64,000 nucleotides of DNA from the NCBI RefSeq assembly GCF_036250065.1, contig NZ_CP109199.1, positions 558,001 to 622,000 of the forward strand, written 5' to 3'. Shown piece by piece: positions 17,727 to 25,821 of this stretch. The stretch is from Micromonospora sp. NBC_01699. Lineage in GTDB: Bacteria > Actinomycetota > Actinomycetes > Mycobacteriales > Micromonosporaceae. The notes below the pieces were generated by a model that saw only the letters and a list, made by a program, of their open reading frames with translations, had not been told where the DNA came from and searched no databases. Positions within the stretch are counted from its first letter, which is position 1. Each line of letters opens with the position of its first letter. The position numbers and the translations under genes were made by a program.

Positions 17727-18428
17727 ATGTCAAGGCTTGTTGATCGTCTTATTGCGGCAGTCGATGACGATCGTCAAGACGCCGGGATTGCGTTCAGTGC
17801 GACGTACCAGCCGGTCGGCGGTCCGGGCGGAAAGATCATGCCGCCCACTTTCCCGATTCCCGATCATGAAACCCGGTCCGCTCAGCGCGAGGGACGGCTG
17901 CCGAGGCCGTACGTTTTCGAGCAGCGTCTGGTCGACGGGGAGCGGCGGGACACCGTCGTGGTGGACCAGGTGCCCTCGCAGGCCAACCGGGTCGAGGAAG
18001 CGCTGCTCGTGGCACGCGACGGCGGCCGGTTCGACCTGCCGATGTTCGAGCTGGTCATGAAGGAGGAAGGGGTCAGGCTCACCTCGCTGGACTTTCCCCA
18101 CCGGTACGCGGACGCGTACCTGCGGGACAGTGAGGTCGGAGGGGTCCGGTTCGACCGCAGTGACGTCGGGCGGGAGCTGCGCTCGGCGACGGCGACCGAC
18201 GTACGACCGCTCTACCGGCGGGAGCCGTACTCGTTGCTGTTCGGGGCCTGGGACTCGCACCGCAAGGGACGGTGGCCGAAGTTCGCCCGGATCTACTCGT
18301 CCGCGATGTTCGGGACCGAATGGTTGGAGGCACTCACGCCGGTCGTTCGTGACCGGCCACTATTGCGACCAGTCGGATCCCAAGTCCAGCGAGGAATACA
18401 CCCAGGGCCTCACGCCGGTCGTTCGTGA
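17727..18428 (+). pseudogene. csb1: Truncated type I-G Cas7 (Csb1/GSU0053 family) fused to CRISPR repeat
   Basis: ATG 17727 follows AGGAG by five bases. Residues 1-202 match the Csb1/Cas7 protein of type I-G (formerly I-U) systems. Family blocks are ATYQPVGGPGGKIMPPTFP, VDQVPSQANRVEEAL, TSLDFPHRYADAYLRDS and LLFGAWDSHRKGRWPKFAR. Cas7 forms the crRNA-binding backbone of Cascade. From codon 203 the frame reads straight into the first CRISPR repeat (LTPVVRDRPLLR) and the first spacer, and stops inside the second repeat. The 3' part of the gene and any leader are therefore missing. No csb2, csx17/cas8, cas3, cas4-cas1 or cas2 is present in the window. It is a relic of a deleted locus. Confidence 0.9.
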
Positions 18429-18816
18429 CCGGCCACTATTGCGACTTGCGGAACGGCACAACCCCTCCGGACAGCAGACCGACTCACGCCGGTCGTTCGC
18501 GACCGGCTACTATTGCGACCTGGTACGCGACCGCAGGCTCAATCTGGTCAGGCATCGGCTCACGCCGGTCGTTCGTGACCGGCCTCTATTGCGACGCGCA
18601 GCACGAACAATCAGTACAACTCCAGCGCCTCGACTCACGCCGGTCGTTCGCGACCGGCCTCCATTGCGACTCTTCGCGGGTGCGGTTCAGCTCGCCTTTC
18701 AGCGCTCCTCACGCCGGTCGTTCGCGACTGGCCTCCGTTGCGACGCATGGTTGCACTACTCGCTGGCAATGAACCACGACTCACGCCCGTGCGCTCCGTA
18801 CCGTTGATCTGGCGCA
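18333..18816. CRISPR. CRISPR array, six 37-bp repeats plus a decayed seventh
   Basis: Repeats (37 bp, from CTCACGCCGG to TTGCGAC) lie at 18333, 18409, 18483, 18559, 18634 and 18708. A decayed copy that keeps only its first eight bases starts at 18780. The six spacers are 39, 37, 39, 38, 37 and 35 bp long and all differ. The repeat holds a 7-bp inverted repeat (GCCGGTC / GACCGGC, 6-base loop) that would form the crRNA stem. Repeats one and two are identical; later ones gather changes, with a G-T wobble in repeat six that keeps the stem. This polarity suggests the leader end was on the csb1 side. The first repeat is fused to truncated csb1 with no leader between. Confidence 0.95.
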
Positions 18817-19159
18817 GCAGCCGGCACCGGCGGTGGAGCGGCCCGAGCCGGAGTCGGCGCTGCGACGGGTTACCCGGAGCCGCCCCGGTGGGCCGACTCC
18901 GGTCCGGCTGGACCCGAATCGGGGCGACGACCACGGTCCGGGCGAGTAACGCGGAGAGTCTGTACATCGGCGTTTGTGTGAGTACAACATCTTTGGTGTA
19001 CGTCCTTGCCGCGTTATACGCCCGCGACGGCGAATAGCCAGCCGACTGGACTGCGCGGGACACGCCACCAGCTCCGGCTACCGAGCCGCAGTCGCCGTTG
19101 CGGCAGGCTCGTCCACCAGCACCGAACGAGCCGACGATGCCGCTGTACGGCGGTGAACC
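18817..19159. other. Intergenic stretch after the CRISPR array
   Basis: The stretch of 343 bp downstream of the last decayed repeat has no convincing gene. Short open frames exist on both strands but lack ribosome binding sites and recognisable sequence. It may be the scar of the deleted CRISPR-Cas or other accessory DNA. Confidence 0.5.
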
Positions 19160-20128
19160 TCAGACGGTGACGACGAGTTTGCCGGTCGTGTGCGCTCGGG
19201 CGAAGTCGACGCACGCCTGGACGCCCTGGTCGAGGCTGTAACGGCGGCCGATCGTGGCCGTCAGCTCGCCGCCGGAGGCGAGTTCGCCGACCTCGCGCAT
19301 CCCGCCGTACGTGCCGTCCATGTCGAGCACGAACCGGAGCTGTACGTCGTCCCGACCGATCCACTCCTGCTGAGGAATCGGAAAGGTGATGGTGAGCAGG
19401 CGCCCGCCCGGCCGGACGGCGCCTGCCACACCGGTGAGCTGGTCGCTCGGCAGGGTCAGGTTGAGCGCGACGTCGACGTCGGACGGGTAGTCGGCTTCGG
19501 CGTACCCGATGGTTTTCTCGGCGCCGAGGGCTCGCAGGATGTGGGCGTCGGCGGTGGTCGCGGTGGCGATCACCCGTGCTTTCGCGGCGGCGAGCAGCGG
19601 GATAACCGCGGTGCCGACGCCGCCGGTGGCGCCGATGACCAGGACGGTTTCGCCGGGCTGCACGTTGGCGGTGGCGATCAGTGCCCGAGCGGTCAGGCCG
19701 GTGGTGGGCAGTGCCGCCGCCTGTTCGATGTCGAGGTTGCTCGGGCGGTGGGCCAGGAACGGGGTGTCGGCTTCGAAGACGGCGTACTCGGCGAGCGAGC
19801 CGGTGCTCAGTGACGGGCGGTTCGTGCCGGCCATCGCGCGCAGGGCCCGGGGTACGGCCTGGCCGAAGATCTCGTCACCCACCCGGTACGCGGTAACCCC
19901 GGCACCGACCTCGCTGACCGTGCCGGCGAAGTCGTTGCCGGGCACGTGCGGGAACTCCAGCGGCGCGAAGTCGTGGAACTCGCCGCTGGGCAGCCGGATG
20001 TCGGCCGGGTTGATCGAGGCGGCGGCGATCCGTACCTGGATCTGCCCCGGACCGGGCCGGGGGACCGGCACATCGGCGATCGTGTACTGCTCGGGAGGTC
20101 CGTAATGGGTGACGACAACTGCCTTCAT
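19160..20128 (-). CDS. Quinone-oxidoreductase-like MDR family NADP-dependent oxidoreductase
   Basis: This 322-residue medium-chain dehydrogenase/reductase of the zinc-independent quinone oxidoreductase class starts MKAVVVTHYGPPEQY. It has the GroES-like fold blocks (VPGNDFAGTVSEVGAGV, VGDEIFG) and the Rossmann motif VLVIGATGGVGTAV. The structural-zinc Cys cluster is absent. Such enzymes reduce quinones or enones. The gene is divergent from a TetR repressor gene. The shared 90-bp region carries two copies of one palindrome, so control by that TetR protein is very likely. Confidence 0.9.
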   Translation of the reverse strand: MKAVVVTHYGPPEQYTIADVPVPRPGPGQIQVRIAAASINPADIRLPSGEFHDFAPLEFPHVPGNDFAGTVSEVGAGVTAYRVGDEIFGQAVPRALRAMAGTNRPSLSTGSLAEYAVFEADTPFLAHRPSNLDIEQAAALPTTGLTARALIATANVQPGETVLVIGATGGVGTAVIPLLAAAKARVIATATTADAHILRALGAEKTIGYAEADYPSDVDVALNLTLPSDQLTGVAGAVRPGGRLLTITFPIPQQEWIGRDDVQLRFVLDMDGTYGGMREVGELASGGELTATIGRRYSLDQGVQACVDFARAHTTGKLVVTV

Positions 20129-20146
20129 GGATGCCTCCTGGAAACG

Positions 20147-20199
20147 GACCGCACGGTCATGTTCTGACGGGAAGCTAGCAATAAACGGACCGGGCGGTC
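20147..20199. promoter_or_regulatory. Paired TetR operators in divergent promoter
   Basis: Two palindromes GACCGCACGGTC (20147-20158) and GACCGGGCGGTC (20188-20199) share the pattern GACCG-NN-CGGTC, and both are preceded by AAACG. Their centres are 41 bp apart, close to four helical turns. One lies 18 bp from the oxidoreductase ATG, the other 19 bp from the tetR GTG, so each covers one of the two promoters. Confidence 0.8.
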
Positions 20200-20218
20200 A
20201 ACTTGTTAGGGTGGCGGC

Positions 20219-20818
20219 GTGACCGCCAACCGTCCGCTGCGCGCCGACGCCGTCCGCAACCGTCGGTTGCTGCTGGCCGCGGCAGCGGACGAGTTCGCGG
20301 AGCGGGGGATGGACGCCTCGGTCGCCGACATCGCCCGTCGGGCCGGCGTCGGCAAGGGCACCGTGTTCCGCCACTTCGCCACCAAGGACGACCTGATCGC
20401 GGCGATCGTGCTCGACCGGATCGACGAACTCAACGCGGTCGGCGAAAAACTGCTCGGGGCGACCGATCCGGGCACCGCGCTGCTGGAGTTCCTCACCGCC
20501 GCCGCGCAGCAGCGACAGCAACGCGACCTGTCGTTCCTGCACGCGGCCGGCGAGCCGAGCGCCGAGGTCACCAGGGTCCGCGAGCGGATGTACGCCACCG
20601 TGCACCAGCTGGTCGACCGCGCCCGCGACCACGGTGCCGTACGTGCCGACGTCACCGGGGACGACATCATCCTGTTGATGTGCGCGCCGAACTACGTCGC
20701 CAGCTACGTACCGGACGCCTCGCCCGACCTGTGGCGGCGCTACCTCGCCATCATCTTCGACGGCCTGCGCCCGCAGGGCGCCCACCCGCTGCCCCACCCG
20801 CCGCCGGCGACACTCTGA
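20219..20818 (+). CDS. TetR-family transcriptional repressor
   Basis: This 199-residue regulator has an N-terminal TetR HTH (about residues 10-55) with NRRLLLAAAADEFAERGMD, VADIARRAGVGKGTVFRHF and TKDDLIAAIV. The variable C-terminal ligand domain gives no clue to the inducer. It starts at GTG 20219. It faces the MDR oxidoreductase across two identical-pattern palindromes, the classic layout of an autoregulated detoxification switch in which an electrophile or quinone relieves repression. Confidence 0.9.
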   Translation: MTANRPLRADAVRNRRLLLAAAADEFAERGMDASVADIARRAGVGKGTVFRHFATKDDLIAAIVLDRIDELNAVGEKLLGATDPGTALLEFLTAAAQQRQQRDLSFLHAAGEPSAEVTRVRERMYATVHQLVDRARDHGAVRADVTGDDIILLMCAPNYVASYVPDASPDLWRRYLAIIFDGLRPQGAHPLPHPPPATL

Positions 20819-20968
20819 CGCTGGCGGTAGCCGGGGCAACCCGAATGGTCACGCCCGACACCTGCCGGGGCGAAGTCATGGGCGGTGAGGTCGATCGATC
20901 GAGCGTTGGCTGTCTGATCAGGCCACCCGACCAGTGTTACTTATGGGTTTCGCCCACATAGCCCGTGC

Positions 20969-20978
20969 GTGACGTCAC
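20969..20978. promoter_or_regulatory. Palindrome GTGACGTCAC upstream of transporter operon
   Basis: A perfect 10-bp palindrome GTGACGTCAC lies 56 bp before the start of the substrate-binding protein gene. A short inverted element (TATGGG, 5-base loop, CCCACATA) sits 22 bp further upstream at 20942-20960. Together they are candidates for regulation of the ABC transporter operon; no known regulator is assigned. Confidence 0.35.
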
Positions 20979-21033
20979 TCCTAGCGTGAGCCGACAAACA
21001 AGTTACCCACTACTCCCTCACGTGGAGCCATAC

Positions 21034-22242
21034 ATGACGGTCCGGACCACCCGGCGAGCGCTCGTCGCAGCCGCCAGTTTGATGGCCGTGGCGCTCGCCG
21101 CCGCGGCGTGTGGCAGCCCGCAGGAAACCGCCACCGGGGGCGGCGACTCCAACACCACCCCGGTCAAGGTCGGCCTGGTCTACTCCCAGTCTGGAGCGCT
21201 GGCCAGCTACGGCAAGCAGTACATCGAGGGCTTCAAGGCCGGCCTGTCGTACGCGACCAAGGGCACCAACAAGATCGGTGACCGGCCGGTCGAGGTGACC
21301 GAGGTCGACGACGCCGGTGACCCGGCCAAGGCGGTCTCCGCCGCCAAGGACCTGATCGGTAAGGGCACGAAGATCATCGCTGGCTCGACCGCCTCCGGTG
21401 TCGCGCTCCAGGTCGCCCCGATCGCCGCCCAGAACAAGACGCTGTTCATCTCCGGCCCGGCCGCCACCGACGGGGTCACCGGGGTCAACAAGTACACGTT
21501 CCGCTCGGGCCGGCAGTCGTACCAGGACGTTGTCACCGCCAAGTCGTTCATCGGCGACGCGACCGGTAAGAAGGTTGTCGTCTTCGCCCAGGACAGCGCG
21601 TTCGGCAAGAGCAACGAGGCGGCCGTACAGGCGGTCATCGGCGGGGCCGGGGCCACCGTGAGCAGCGTGCTCGCGCCGGCCAGCGCCACCGAGTTCACCC
21701 CGTTCGCCAGCCAGATCAGCGCAGCCAAGCCCGACCTGCTCTTCGTCGCCTGGGCCGGCACCACCGCCCCGGCGATGTGGCAGACCCTCGACCAGCAGGG
21801 CGTACTGGCCTCGACCACGGTGGTGACCGGGCTCGACATCCGCGCCTCGTGGCCGACCTTCGGTGCCGCGGGCACGAAGATCTCGTTCCTGTCGCACTTC
21901 TTCGACGGCGCGGTCGAGAACGACGCCACCAAGGCGCTCAAGGCCGGCGTACCCGGCGGCACGCTCGACCTGTTCCACCCGGACGGCTTCACCGCCGCCC
22001 AGATGGTGGTCCGGGCCGCGACCGAGGGCGGCGACGACGTCGACAAGATGGTCACCGCCCTCGAAGGGTGGAGCTTCGACGGGGTCAAGGGCAAGAACAC
22101 CATCCGCCCGGCCGACCACGCCCTGCTCCAGCCGATGTTCCAGGCCAAGCTGACCGGCAGCGGCGACCAGCTCAAGGCGGAACTCCAGAAGGCCCTGACC
22201 AGCGACGAGACGGCGCCGCCCGCGGTAGCCATGAAGGGCTGA
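21034..22242 (+). CDS. Branched-chain amino acid ABC transporter substrate-binding lipoprotein
   Basis: This 402-residue LivJ/LivK-type periplasmic-binding protein has a signal peptide ending in a lipobox (LAAAACGS), so it is membrane-anchored. The ligand-binding core begins VKVGLVYSQSGALASYGKQ and continues through IAGSTASGVALQVAPIAA. GGAG lies seven bases before ATG 21034; the longer frame from 20965 has no support. It is the first gene of a five-gene transporter operon. The ligand could be a branched-chain amino acid, an amide, urea or another small organic acid, since the family is broad. Confidence 0.9.
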   Translation: MTVRTTRRALVAAASLMAVALAAAACGSPQETATGGGDSNTTPVKVGLVYSQSGALASYGKQYIEGFKAGLSYATKGTNKIGDRPVEVTEVDDAGDPAKAVSAAKDLIGKGTKIIAGSTASGVALQVAPIAAQNKTLFISGPAATDGVTGVNKYTFRSGRQSYQDVVTAKSFIGDATGKKVVVFAQDSAFGKSNEAAVQAVIGGAGATVSSVLAPASATEFTPFASQISAAKPDLLFVAWAGTTAPAMWQTLDQQGVLASTTVVTGLDIRASWPTFGAAGTKISFLSHFFDGAVENDATKALKAGVPGGTLDLFHPDGFTAAQMVVRAATEGGDDVDKMVTALEGWSFDGVKGKNTIRPADHALLQPMFQAKLTGSGDQLKAELQKALTSDETAPPAVAMKG

Positions 22243-22250
22243 GTGAAGTA

Positions 22251-22994
22251 GTGCTGGCCACCCGAGGCCTCAGTTGGCGAATCGGCGAAGTCGCCATCGT
22301 CGACAACGTCTCCTTCGACCTGGCGCCGGGAGAGTTCCTCGGCGTGATCGGGCCGAACGGAGCGGGCAAGACGTCCCTGTTCAACCTGATCTCCGGGCTG
22401 CGGCGCCCCACCGAGGGGCAGGTGCTGCTGCACGGACAGGACATCAGCGGGCTCCCGCCGCACCGGCGGGCCGGCCTCGGGCTCGGCCGCACCTTCCAAG
22501 CCTCCTCGGTCTTCGGCTCGCTCGACGTGCGGGAGAACGTGCGGCTCGCCGTACAGGCGCATCGTGGCGGGTCGATGAAGCTGTGGCGGCGGGCGGCGGC
22601 CGACCGGGACGTGGCCGCCGCCGCCGACGCGGCGCTCGACCGCGTCGGCCTCAACCACCGGGGTACGGCACTCGCCGGCACCCTCGCCCACGGCGAGAAG
22701 CGCAAACTCGAAATCGCGCTGCTGCTCGCCGGTGAACCGACGGTGATGCTGCTGGACGAGCCGATGGCCGGGGTCAGCGCCGAGGACGTGCCGGAACTGG
22801 TCGCCGTCATCCGGTCACTGACCGGCGACAGCGGCCGGTCGGTGCTGATGGTCGAGCACCACATGGACGTGATCCTGGAGCTCGCCGACCGGATAGCGGT
22901 CATGCATCACGGCGCGCTGCTCGCCATCGACACCCCGGACACCGTCATGGCCAACGCCACCGTGCAAGAGGCGTACCTGGGGGAGTCACTGTGA
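22251..22994 (+). CDS. livG: LivG-type ABC transporter ATPase
   Basis: This 247-residue ATPase has Walker A GPNGAGKTS, Q-loop TFQASSVF, the signature-like LAHGEKRKLEIALLLA and Walker B VMLLDEPMAG. The switch His lies in VEHHMDVI. The ALAGTLAHGEKR block and the long insertion before it are typical of LivG. It starts at GTG 22251, eight bases after the binding-protein stop; a longer frame upstream overlaps that gene and is rejected. Its TGA overlaps the GTG of livF. Confidence 0.9.
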   Translation: MLATRGLSWRIGEVAIVDNVSFDLAPGEFLGVIGPNGAGKTSLFNLISGLRRPTEGQVLLHGQDISGLPPHRRAGLGLGRTFQASSVFGSLDVRENVRLAVQAHRGGSMKLWRRAAADRDVAAAADAALDRVGLNHRGTALAGTLAHGEKRKLEIALLLAGEPTVMLLDEPMAGVSAEDVPELVAVIRSLTGDSGRSVLMVEHHMDVILELADRIAVMHHGALLAIDTPDTVMANATVQEAYLGESL

Positions 22995-23725
22995 GCGCCG
23001 CGTTACCCATCCTGACCGTCGAGGACCTTTCGGTACGCATCGCCGGGCTGCACATCCTCCAGGGCGTCTCGTTCACGGTGGCGCCGACCGGGGTGACCGT
23101 GCTGCTCGGGCGCAACGGGGTCGGCAAGACCACCACCCTGCGCGCCATCATCGGGCTCACCCCGCGCAACGGCGAGGTGAGCGGCGCCATCCGTACCGGT
23201 TCGCAGAGTCTGACCGGGCAGCCGACCCACAGGCTGGTCCGGGGCGGGCTCGGTTACGTGCCCGAGGACCGGTGCGTGTTCGCCGGACTCACCGTGAGCG
23301 AAAACCTGCGGCTCGCCGAACAGCGTGGCACAAAACCGGCGTACGACAAGGTCTATGAACTTTTCCCTGAACTGGACCGGCGCGGACGGCAACGGGCCGG
23401 CTCGCTCTCCGGTGGTCAGCAGCAGATGCTCGCCATCGGTCGGGTCCTGCTCAACGACAACAAGCTGCTGCTGGTCGACGAGCCGACCAAGGGGCTCGCC
23501 CCGAAGGTCGTCACCGAGGTGGCCGAGGTGCTCGAACGGGTCGCCGTCACCGTGCCGGTGCTGCTGGTCGAGCAGAACCTCGCGGTCGTACGCCGGCTCG
23601 CCGAGTCCGCGATCGTGCTCGACGCCGGACGGGTCGCCTGGACCGGCAACGCCCGCCAACTACTGGAGGAGCCGGACCTGACCAAGAACCTGCTCGGAGT
23701 CGGATCGTCGGGGGTGCACGCCTGA
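22991..23725 (+). CDS. livF: LivF-type ABC transporter ATPase
   Basis: This second ATPase of the transporter has 244 residues, with Walker A GRNGVGKTT, signature LSGGQQQMLAIGR, Walker B LLLVDEPTKGL and switch region VLLVEQNL. The VPEDRCVFAGLTVSENL block is characteristic of LivF. It overlaps livG by four bases (GTGA) and livH by one base (TGATG), so the operon is tightly coupled. Confidence 0.92.
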   Translation: MSAALPILTVEDLSVRIAGLHILQGVSFTVAPTGVTVLLGRNGVGKTTTLRAIIGLTPRNGEVSGAIRTGSQSLTGQPTHRLVRGGLGYVPEDRCVFAGLTVSENLRLAEQRGTKPAYDKVYELFPELDRRGRQRAGSLSGGQQQMLAIGRVLLNDNKLLLVDEPTKGLAPKVVTEVAEVLERVAVTVPVLLVEQNLAVVRRLAESAIVLDAGRVAWTGNARQLLEEPDLTKNLLGVGSSGVHA

Positions 23726-24615
23726 TGGGCACCATCGTGCTGTTGACGCTGACCGGGCTCGGTCTGGCGGCGCTGTACTTCCTCGTCGCCGCCGGGCTGT
23801 CCCTGGTGTTCGGCCTCGCCGACGTACTCAACTTCGCCCACGGGCTGTTTCTCTCCGTCGGCGCGTACGGCACCTGGTGGGCGGCGAACCACCTGCCCGG
23901 TGCCGGATCGGGCGGCTTCGGTTTCGTGCTCGCGGTCGCCTTCGGGGTGGCCGTCGGAGCGCTGGTCGGGGCGCTGGTCGAACTCGTCATGATCCGGCCG
24001 CTCTACTCGCGCAACATCGAACAGGTGCTGGTCACCGTCGGTCTGTCGCTGGCCGGGGTGGCGCTGCTCCAGGCGACCTGGGGCGCCGACCCGCGCGACT
24101 TCCCGCGCCCCGACTGGGCCCGGCAGGTGACCGTGGTGCTGGGCGCGAAGGTGCCGAACTCGATTCTGCTGCTGATCGTCGCCGCCGTCGTGGTGCTCGC
24201 CGCGCTGCTGGCCTTCCTCCGCTACACCCGCTACGGCCTGGTGATCCGGGCCGGGGTGGAGAACCGGGAGATGGTCACCGCGCTCGGCATCGACGTACGC
24301 AAGGCGTTCACCCTGGTCTTCGTCATCGGCGGGGCGGTGGCGGCACTCGCCGGTGGGCTCGGCGGCGTTTACTACGGCTCGGTGTCACCGAGCCAGGGCG
24401 GCTCGCTGCTCATCTTCGCCTTCATCGTGGTGGTGATCGGCGGGATGGGCTCGGTGGTCGGCTCCGCGTACGCGGCGGTTGTCGTCGGCCTGCTCCAGCA
24501 GTTCGTCAACTACTACGGCACCTCCGGTGCGGGTGACCTGTGCGTGGTCGCGCTGCTCGCGGCGGTGCTGCTGCTCCGCCCGCAGGGCATCGCCGGAAAG
24601 GCGGTAACGGCATGA
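23725..24615 (+). CDS. livH: LivH-type ABC transporter permease
   Basis: This 296-residue integral membrane permease has about eight hydrophobic helices. The LivH signature is present: FGLADVLNFAHG near the N-terminus and VTALGIDVRKAFTLVFVIGGAVAALAG in the later loop and helix. It pairs with LivM to form the channel. Its stop overlaps the ATG of a 26-codon bridge ORF that leads into livM. Confidence 0.92.
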   Translation: MGTIVLLTLTGLGLAALYFLVAAGLSLVFGLADVLNFAHGLFLSVGAYGTWWAANHLPGAGSGGFGFVLAVAFGVAVGALVGALVELVMIRPLYSRNIEQVLVTVGLSLAGVALLQATWGADPRDFPRPDWARQVTVVLGAKVPNSILLLIVAAVVVLAALLAFLRYTRYGLVIRAGVENREMVTALGIDVRKAFTLVFVIGGAVAALAGGLGGVYYGSVSPSQGGSLLIFAFIVVVIGGMGSVVGSAYAAVVVGLLQQFVNYYGTSGAGDLCVVALLAAVLLLRPQGIAGKAVTA

Positions 24616-24692
24616 CCGAGCGTAGCGAGGTCATCAGTCAGCTCAGTCGTGCAAGGCATGGCGGCGACGAGCGAAGCGAGGAACTGGCATGA
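24612..24692 (+). CDS. 26-codon bridge ORF between livH and livM
   Basis: This short ORF begins in the ATGA that ends livH and ends in the ATGA that begins livM, so it spans the gap exactly. The product, starting MTERSEVISQLSRARHGG, has no recognisable domain. ATGACCGAGC occurs at both ends (24612 and 24689), and CGAGCGTAGCGAG and CGAGCGAAGCGAG occur inside, which suggests a duplicated or inserted element. A role in carrying ribosomes from livH to livM is an inference from the overlaps. Confidence 0.5.
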   Translation: MTERSEVISQLSRARHGGDERSEELA

Positions 24693-25807
24693 CCGAGCTT
24701 CAGACTCCTGTGGCGGCGCCGGAGGTGGCCGCGCCGGCAGAACCGGAGAACCGCCGGGGCTGGTTCGGCATCGTCCGGCCCTGGCTGCCGCTGGTGGCGC
24801 TGGTGGTCTTCGCGATACTGCCGTACTCGACGGTGTCGCTGCCGGGGCTCTTCGACGGGCCGCTCAACTCACCCGGCACCCTGCAACTGCTCGCCATCTG
24901 CCTGGTCTTCGGTGGACTCGCCGCCGGGTACGACCTGCTGTTCGGGCGTACCGGCATGCTCAGCTTCGGGCACGCGCTCTACTTCGCCGCCGGGGTCTAC
25001 GGCACCGACATCCTGGTCACCAAGGGCGGGCTGCCGCTGTGGCAGGCGGCCCTGCTGACGCTCGCCGGAGGCGTCATTCTGGCCGCCCTGCTCGGCGCGG
25101 TCGCGCTGCGTACGGCCGGGATCGCGTTCGCCATGGTGACGCTCGCCTTCGCCCAGGTCGGCGCGACCCTGGTGGCGCTGGACTCGGGTGGGCTCACCGG
25201 CGGCGAGGAGGGTCTGCCGCTGGACGTCTCCGGGTTGCCGGACAGCCTGGTCGGGGTGGCGAACACGGTCAACCTGTACTGGTTGGCGCTGGCGTACCTG
25301 GCCCTGGTCGTCTTCGTGGTGGCCCGGGTGGCCGCCTCGCCGACCGGTCGGGTGCTCGCCGGACTGCGTGACGACGAACGGCGGATCGGGGTGCTCGGGC
25401 TGGATCCGTACCGGTTCAAGCTGATCGCCTTCACCCTGTCCGGCGGCCTCGCCACCGCCGGTGGGGTGATCTACTGCCTGCTCGTCGGTGGCGCGTCGCC
25501 GCACATCACCTCGTCCGAGCTGACCCTGTCACTGCTGGTCATGGTGGTGCTCGGCGGACCCGGTACGCGTTGGGGACCGGTCATCGGCGGTTTCCTCTAC
25601 ATGTACCTGGACCACCGCCTGACCGACTTCGGCTCCTCCTCGGCGGTGGACAGCCTCCCCACCGTCCTCAGCGCCCCCCTGTCCCAACCCCTGTTCGTCC
25701 TCGGCACCGTCTTCATCCTGGCGGTGTACTTCTTCCCCGGCGGCCTAGCCAGCCTGAGCACCCGCCTAACTCCCCTCCGCCGCCTCCTCCACCGCCCCAC
25801 CCGCTGA
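24689..25807 (+). CDS. livM: LivM-type ABC transporter permease
   Basis: This 372-residue permease has an N-terminal hydrophilic extension of about 28 residues and about ten hydrophobic helices. The LivM core contains GYDLLFGRTGMLSFGHALYF and the cytoplasmic-loop block GRVLAGLRDDERRIGVLGLDPYRFKL. A VLGGPGTRWGPVIGG block precedes the last helices. With livH it forms the membrane channel. It ends at a long hairpin shared with the convergent lipoprotein gene. Confidence 0.92.
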   Translation: MTELQTPVAAPEVAAPAEPENRRGWFGIVRPWLPLVALVVFAILPYSTVSLPGLFDGPLNSPGTLQLLAICLVFGGLAAGYDLLFGRTGMLSFGHALYFAAGVYGTDILVTKGGLPLWQAALLTLAGGVILAALLGAVALRTAGIAFAMVTLAFAQVGATLVALDSGGLTGGEEGLPLDVSGLPDSLVGVANTVNLYWLALAYLALVVFVVARVAASPTGRVLAGLRDDERRIGVLGLDPYRFKLIAFTLSGGLATAGGVIYCLLVGGASPHITSSELTLSLLVMVVLGGPGTRWGPVIGGFLYMYLDHRLTDFGSSSAVDSLPTVLSAPLSQPLFVLGTVFILAVYFFPGGLASLSTRLTPLRRLLHRPTR

Positions 25808-25821
25808 CCGCTTGAGGCGTT

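Noticed and set aside
18130-18807. Open frame running through the CRISPR array
   Set aside because: The reading is simply an open frame of the repeat sequence; repeats with unique, evenly sized spacers explain it better than a repeat protein.
18333-18816. Array as an ordinary dispersed or tandem repeat
   Set aside because: 37-bp repeats alternate with 35-39-bp unrelated spacers, carry an internal stem and lie next to a cas7 fragment.
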